From Symbiodinium natans (Eukaryota > Sar > Dinophyceae > Suessiales > Symbiodiniaceae): a stretch of 23,069 bases of DNA. The position numbers and the translations under genes were made by a program. The first letter of the stretch is position 1. The number at the start of each line of letters is the position of its first letter. Positions 18,601 through 23,069 of the stretch are shown here, one piece after another. Where the stretch lies: the NCBI GenBank assembly GCA_905221605.1, contig CAJNDS010001327.1, forward strand, positions 1 through 23,069, given 5' to 3'. The notes under the pieces were generated by a model. It made no database searches, was not told the DNA's origin, and worked only from the letters and a program-made list of their open reading frames with translations.

Positions 18601-20301
18601 TGTGAAGGATGGACTCACTGGCAGTGCGTGGGGTGATTGGGCCAACTACACCGCCTCGCCGCTGCGTGCCTTCGAGAACGAGCTCGGTGTCCAGGATCCT
18701 GTTGGATTTTGGGACCCCGCCGGTTTTACGGCCGACGGAAGCGTGGAGGACTTCAAGCGTCGTCGCCAGACTGAAATCAAGCACGGCCGCATCGCCATGC
18801 TCGCGACAATGGGATACATCACGCCAGAGCGACTCAGATGACATGTAGTTCGTTCTGCGTGCATGTTGCGTTAGGGCTGTCTCACGTTGCTCGATTGAGA
18901 TCTTGTGAGCCGTGCAGCGTGCATGTCACAAGATTTTCTTGAGTACATGATGACGTTGCATTGCACGATGGTGTATGGCTGACCAAGGATCACGGGCAAG
19001 TTCCCAGGTTTTCTGTCGCCATCAGCAGGATTGAAGTTTGCCGATGTCCCCAATGGCCTTGCAGCCATTTCCAAGGTTCCTGCCGCAGGGTGGGGACAGA
19101 TTCTGGCGTACATGGCCTTCTGCGAGGTCTCTCAGGATCAGTCTGCCGGAACTCCGGCCGCAGCCGGTGACTTCGGGTTCAAGGTCTTGACGTCCAGCGA
19201 CCCCGCTGAGAAGACGAAAAAATTGTCAGCGGAGTTGGCCAACGGAAGGCTTGCGATGATGGCCATCATCGGCATGTTCTTTCAGGACACGTGACATGAG
19301 ACAAACTTGTCCAACGTTGCATGAGCATGCGTTAGCCGCTAACTAGTTGCTAGCTGTTGCATTCAGCTTTTTTCCTTATGCTGCACGTCGCAGCGCGTTG
19401 TCAATGTGAAGGATGGACTCACTGGCAGTGCGTGGGGTGATTGGGCCAACTACACCGCCTCGCCGCTGCGTGCCTTCGAGAACGAGCTCGGTGTCCAGGA
19501 TCCTGTTGGATTTTGGGACCCCGCCGGTTTTACGGCCGACGGAAGCGTGGAGGACTTCAAGCGTCGTCGCCAGACTGAAATCAAGCACGGCCGCATCGCC
19601 ATGCTCGCGACAATGGGATACATCACGCCAGAGCGACTCAGATGACATGTAGTTCGTTCTGCGTGCGTGTTGCGTTAGGGGTGTCTCAGGAGCTCGAGTG
19701 AGATCTTGTGAGCCGTGCAGTGTGCATGTCACAAGAATTTTCTTGAGTACATGATGACTTTGCATTGCACGATGGTCTATGGCTGACCAAGGATCACGGG
19801 CAAGTTCCCAGGTTTTCTGTCGCCATCAGCAGGATTGAAGTTTGCCGATGTCCCCAATGGCCTTGCAGCCATTTCCAAGGTTCCTGCCGCAGGGTGGGGA
19901 CAGATTCTGGCGTACATGGCCTTCTGCGAGGTCTCTCAGGATCAGTCTGCCGGAACTCCGGCCGCAGCCGGTGACTTCGGGTTCAAGGTCTTGACGTCCA
20001 GCGACCCCGCTGAGAAGACGAAAAAATTGTCAGCGGAGTTGGCCAACGGAAGGCTTGCGATGATGGCCATCATCGGCATGTTCTTTCAGGACACGTGACA
20101 TGAGACAAACTTGTCCAACGTTGCATGAGCATGCGTTAGCAGCTAACTAGTTGCTGGCTGTTGCATTCAGCTTTTTTCCTTATGCTGCACGTCGCAGCAC
20201 CTGGTCACCTTGTCAATGCGCAGGACGGGCTCACCGGCAGTGCTTGGGGTGATTGGGCCAACTACACCGCCTCGCCGCTGCGTGCCGCAGCCGAGGCCTA
20301 A
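13528..20301 (+). CDS. Gene 3: seven-unit chlorophyll a-c binding light-harvesting polyprotein (5' presequence exon unresolved)
   Basis: Tandem paralogue of the gene ending at 11029, with the same exon structure. Exons of unit 1: 13528-13566, 13779-13812, 13927-13991, 14282-14316, 14531-14618, 14792-14842, 15026-15126, 15234-15281, then 15392-15622. Repeat exons: 15781-16078, 16204-16424, 16583-16880, 17007-17227, 17387-17684, 17806-18026, 18184-18481, 18608-18828, 18988-19285, 19412-19632, 19792-20089. The terminal exon is 20224-20301 (stop TAA 20299-20301). The sum is again 3663 nt. All six repeat units encode the same protein sequence as far as I can see; differences lie in silent sites and introns. 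Unit 1 is essentially identical to that of gene 2, so the two genes come from a recent whole-gene duplication. The expected role is the same: a plastid precursor cut at SPLRA linkers into peridinin/chlorophyll a-c antenna proteins. Confidence 0.9.
14341..14435 (+). repeat. 12-bp minisatellite in intron 4 of unit 1, gene 3
   Basis: Same TTGCGGCATCCC array as in gene 2, with the same number of copies and the same CAGCAT variant unit. Equal copy number in an unstable repeat is further evidence that genes 2 and 3 separated very recently. Confidence 0.9.
15402..20223 (+). repeat. Six tandem about 0.8-kb LHC unit repeats in gene 3
   Basis: Same organisation as in gene 2. Exon A starts: 15402 (continuous with 15392), 16204, 17007, 17806, 18608, 19412. 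Exon B starts: 15781, 16583, 17387, 18184, 18988, 19792. GC-AG introns: 15623-15780, 16425-16582, 17228-17386, 18027-18183, 18829-18987, 19633-19791. GA-AG introns: 16079-16203, 16881-17006, 17685-17805, 18482-18607, 19286-19411, 20090-20223. The fourth exon A (17806) and the 121-nt intron before it share rare variants (GGCAGCGCTTGG, ACTAACACCAGCTG) with the fourth exon A of gene 2 (8473). Unit order was therefore kept when the gene duplicated. Confidence 0.92.
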
Positions 20302-20391
20302 ACTTTTCTAAGCTCGCCTTTTAACCTCACACTGAGCCGGCCGCTCAGCCGGCGCGGCCCGCCGAGGGCAGTGTACAGAGCGGAGGCTCGC

Positions 20392-20398
20392 AAAAAAG
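20392..20398 (+). promoter_or_regulatory. Candidate polyadenylation signal of gene 3 (A-run plus G)
   Basis: Same AAAAAAG after the stop of gene 3. This motif is unchanged in the more diverged third spacer. Confidence 0.3.
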
Positions 20399-21779
20399 GA
20401 TCCAGCTCGCTACTGCGCAGGAACATGTCCTTAAAACCCCCCTGCGATCCTATGTGTCCGGTACAGAGATGTACAGACAACTTGATTGAAAGGGGTGCAG
20501 AGGGAGAAGATGGCGCTGCGGCCAGACCGGGCTTAGCTAGGCGCAGACGCTTGATGCAGCATGCTCCGCCGCAGGCTTTGTGTGGCCCTTGCAGATTCTG
20601 ACTGGTACCTTAGATTTTCCTCCAGTCGCTGCAACATCTGCAACCATGCCCTCAAGCGGGGGGCCTCCAGATTGCGCGAGCTTGGGGCCGTTTGGGGTGA
20701 CGGGGTGTCTGTCGTGTTGCAGATGCTTGTAGCAGGACCACCGCCACCAGCAAGCCCCCTCCTCCCCTTCGAAATGATCCCAACGCCTTACCCGGCTTTG
20801 CTCTTCGCGAAAGAAAGATCGAGGACCTGCACGCCCCCTTTTGGGGCGGTTTTCAGTGGCTGAAACGGCACCTTGATCCCAGGGTCAGAACATGTCGCAA
20901 GAGTCGCAACCGACGAAAGCCAGTTCGGATATCCCAAGTACCTGGTTTAACCGAACACTGGCACTCACCAAACCCTGAATCCTGAACCCGGCAAAGGCCA
21001 GAAGACTGCCATGGCTGTCGCCGCTGGTGCGGCGGCCACGTTGGCCTCTAGGGCAGCTTGGGCAGCAAGATGCAGCAACGCCGTTGCAACTTGATGAAGC
21101 TCGCCGGGGTTGTGGTTCAGGATTTGCAGGTGCGAAGTGGTGTGCTTGTTTCAATGCCCAGGCCTTCGTGCAAAGCAGTCCAGCCGGTCAGGCCCCCGCG
21201 GGAACGTGGGCTAGCTTTGGTGGGGCTCAGGTGTTTTTGGGCAAGTGTCACTCAATGTCACTCAAGCACTCAGCAGAGGCGCGGTCCAAGGCCAAGAGTC
21301 CAAGGCCCAGAGTCCAAGGCCAGGATAGCGGCAGCGCGACTGGACCGCGGACTGCGCGCGGGACGCAGGCGGGAGCAGCATGGCGAAGCCAAAACCCAGA
21401 GGCGACGCTTCGCGAAGGCGTGTTCGGCGTGTTCGGTGTAATCGGCACAGGACTGTGACGGGATCACGATCCCAAGTGCAAGCGCAAGCTTTTGAACCCC
21501 ATGGTGTCGGCAAACCGTCTTGGGATGTCTTGGGAATTTCGAAGAACGGTGGGAGATTCTATGCCCTTTTCGAGAAGGGCACGTTTGGCAAAGCGTTGCT
21601 GTCGATTTCGGACTCTTGCTTGGCCAGGGCTGAAAAATCCGCGATTTCGCCTCAGGGCAAGGCAGAAAGAACAAACGTCCCAGAAAACCCCACAGCTTGT
21701 GGCAGACAGACCTGAGCTTTTCAAGCGACTCTTGTATTCGGCGGGCGGGTAGGGGGGTACGCGGGACGTAGGGCATTTC

Positions 21780-21803
21780 GACCTTCGAACCCCTTCGAAG
21801 CTC
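21780..21803. other. Hairpin copy with one stem mismatch
   Basis: GACCTTCGAA, loop CCCC, TTCGAAGCTC. One stem base changed (G to C) without a matching change opposite, and the loop also changed. The stem is therefore not strictly maintained in this copy. Confidence 0.75.
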
Positions 21804-21888
21804 AGAGTGAAGCCAAGAATCTGCTCAATCCTCAAGGACTCAAGGTCGTACAACGTCATAGAGCTTGGGCTTGCACACACTGCAACTG

Positions 21889-22308
21889 TCACACACACAC
21901 AGAGACACACACAGAGACACACACAGAGACACACACAGAGACACACACACACACACAGAGACACACACAGAGACACGCAGAGAGACACGCAGAGAGACAC
22001 ACAGAGAGACACACACACACACACACACACATAGAGACACACACAGAGACACACAGAGAGACACACAGAGAGACACACAGAGAGATACACAGAGAGACAC
22101 ACAGAGAGACACACAGAGAGACACACAGAGAGACACACAGAGAGACACACACAGAGACACACACAGAGACACACACACACACACACACCCAGATCACACA
22201 CAGACACACACATAGAGACCCACACACAGAACACACACACAGGACACACACACAGAGACACCACACACACACAGAGATACTCCCACACACACACAGACAC
22301 ACACAGAG

Positions 22309-22339
<31 letters not shown>

Positions 22340-22632
22340 CACACACAGAGACACACACAAACACACACAGACACACACAGAGACATCAGAGAGACACACA
22401 GAGTGGCACACGCACACACATAGAGACACACACACACACACACACACACATAGACACACAGAGAGACACACAGAGAGACACACAGAGAGACACACAAGAG
22501 ATACACAAGAGACACCAGAGATACCCACCCATAGACCCACCCAGAGACACCAGAGACCACACACAACCAGACCCACACAACACCCCACACACACACACAC
22601 ACACCCACAAGATACACACACACACACACACA

Positions 22633-22687
<55 letters not shown>

Positions 22688-22766
22688 ACACACACACACA
22701 CACCACACACCCACACACACACACACACACCACACACCCACACACACCACACACACACACACACAC
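21889..22766 (+). repeat. CA-rich satellite with 12-bp ACACAGAG-type periods
   Basis: Up to about 22180 the sequence is mostly two 12-bp motifs, GAGACACACACA and GAGAGACACACA, in runs. It then becomes irregular (CA)n with AGAG, AGAC and CCC interruptions. Long open frames read through it on both strands (RDTQ repeats on +, CVSLCV/VCVC on -), but they come from the simple repeat and are not genes. Confidence 0.93.
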
Positions 22767-23069
22767 ACACCACACACCACACACCACACACCACACACCA
22801 CACACCACACACCACACACCACACACCACACACCACACACCACACACCACACACCACACACCACACACCACACACCACACACCACACACCACACACCACA
22901 CACCACACCCCACACACCACACACCACACACCACACACCACACACCACACACCACACACCACACACCACACACCACACACCACACACCACACACCACACA
23001 CCACACACCACACACCACACACCACACACCACACACCACACACCACACACCACACACCACACACCACAC
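22767..23069 (+). repeat. 7-bp CCACACA satellite running off the window end
   Basis: About 43 copies of CCACACA with a near-perfect period of 7, broken once near 22907 by CCCCACA. It reaches the last base, so its true length is unknown. The minus-strand frame repeating GVWCVVC is a product of the 7-bp period. Confidence 0.93.

Larger units (their letters stand above)
11030..20301 (+). repeat. 9.3-kb tandem gene repeat, copy spanning spacer plus gene 3
   Basis: This copy is 9272 bp from stop to stop, 61 bp shorter than the previous one. The difference is mainly because gene 3 lacks the 63-bp intron duplication found at 9478-9603. The gene order spacer, intron-rich unit 1, six units, terminal exon is unchanged. 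Confidence 0.93.
20302..23069 (+). repeat. Third spacer copy (upstream of a fourth gene), partial and diverged
   Basis: Homologous to 1697-3320 up to about 21870, with many more differences than the first two spacers share with each other. There are scattered substitutions (for example 20738, 20831, 20849, 20866), a 99-nt gap matching about 2540-2638, extra AGTCCAAGGCC copies at 21285-21320, and a different short repeat at 21418-21445. After about 21870 the homology ends in CA-rich satellite that runs to the window end. No exon of gene 4 is visible. Confidence 0.85.

Noticed and set aside
1-20301. Regular spacing of repeats as a CRISPR-like or phage array
   Set aside because: Repeats are about 800 bp, coding, and intron-bearing. 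There are no 25-40 bp direct repeats with unique spacers and no associated genes.
21464-23062. Very long minus-strand open frames rich in Cys and Val (532 and 392 codons)
   Set aside because: They are translations of CA-rich simple repeats whose periods (12 and 7 bp) avoid stop codons in several frames at once. No domain, start context or codon bias supports a gene.
22767-23069. CCACACA 7-mer array as a chromosome end
   Set aside because: The 7-bp period and C/A composition recall telomeres, but dinoflagellate telomeres are TTTAGGG-type. At a right-hand end the + strand should be the G-rich one, and here it is C-rich. It also grows out of an ordinary CA microsatellite.

Overview
The window looks like nuclear DNA of a photosynthetic dinoflagellate, possibly of the Symbiodinium/Suessiales type. 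It is filled by a head-to-tail array of nearly identical genes on the + strand. Each gene encodes a polyprotein of intrinsic light-harvesting (chlorophyll a-c binding, LHC/acpPC-type) proteins. Four things support this: (i) exons encoding three-helix LHC units with the KHGRIAML helix-1 and ELANGRLAMM helix-3 motifs; (ii) units joined end to end without stop codons through an SPLR-A linker; (iii) introns with GC-AG, GA-AG and GT-AG ends; (iv) tandem, unidirectional gene copies. No bacterial, viral or transposase gene was recognised.

Layout. Positions 1-1696 are the 3' end of gene 1: two repeat units and the terminal exon, stop TAA 1694-1696. Positions 1697-4194 are a spacer/5' region without a confidently assignable exon. 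Positions 4195-11029 are gene 2: a divergent, intron-rich first unit (4195-6289), six near-identical 173-residue units, and a terminal exon. Positions 11030-13527 repeat the spacer. Positions 13528-20301 are gene 3, with the same architecture and also seven units. Positions 20302-23069 are the spacer of a fourth copy. It ends in more than 1.1 kb of CA-rich satellite, so the body of gene 4 lies outside the window. The repeat period is 9333 bp (stop to stop, gene 1 to 2) and then 9272 bp (gene 2 to 3).

Splicing is needed to read the genes: every repeat exon runs into an in-frame stop within the following intron. With the boundaries given here the 21 recognisable exons of gene 2 sum to 3663 nt (1220 codons plus stop), and those of gene 3 to the same total. 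That is a strong internal check on the exon model. The product should be a plastid-targeted precursor cut at SPLR linkers into about seven antenna proteins of about 18-19 kDa each. The N-terminal presequence exon(s) and the trans-splicing leader acceptor could not be fixed from sequence alone; candidates are listed with low confidence.

The most interesting structure is the combination of array, unit amplification and introns. The first unit carries eight introns, all but one with a clean GT-AG or GC-AG reading. The amplified units each carry only two, at fixed sites with GC-AG and GA-AG ends. Exons are almost invariant while introns carry small indels, a 63-bp duplication, and mosaic patterns that record recombination.
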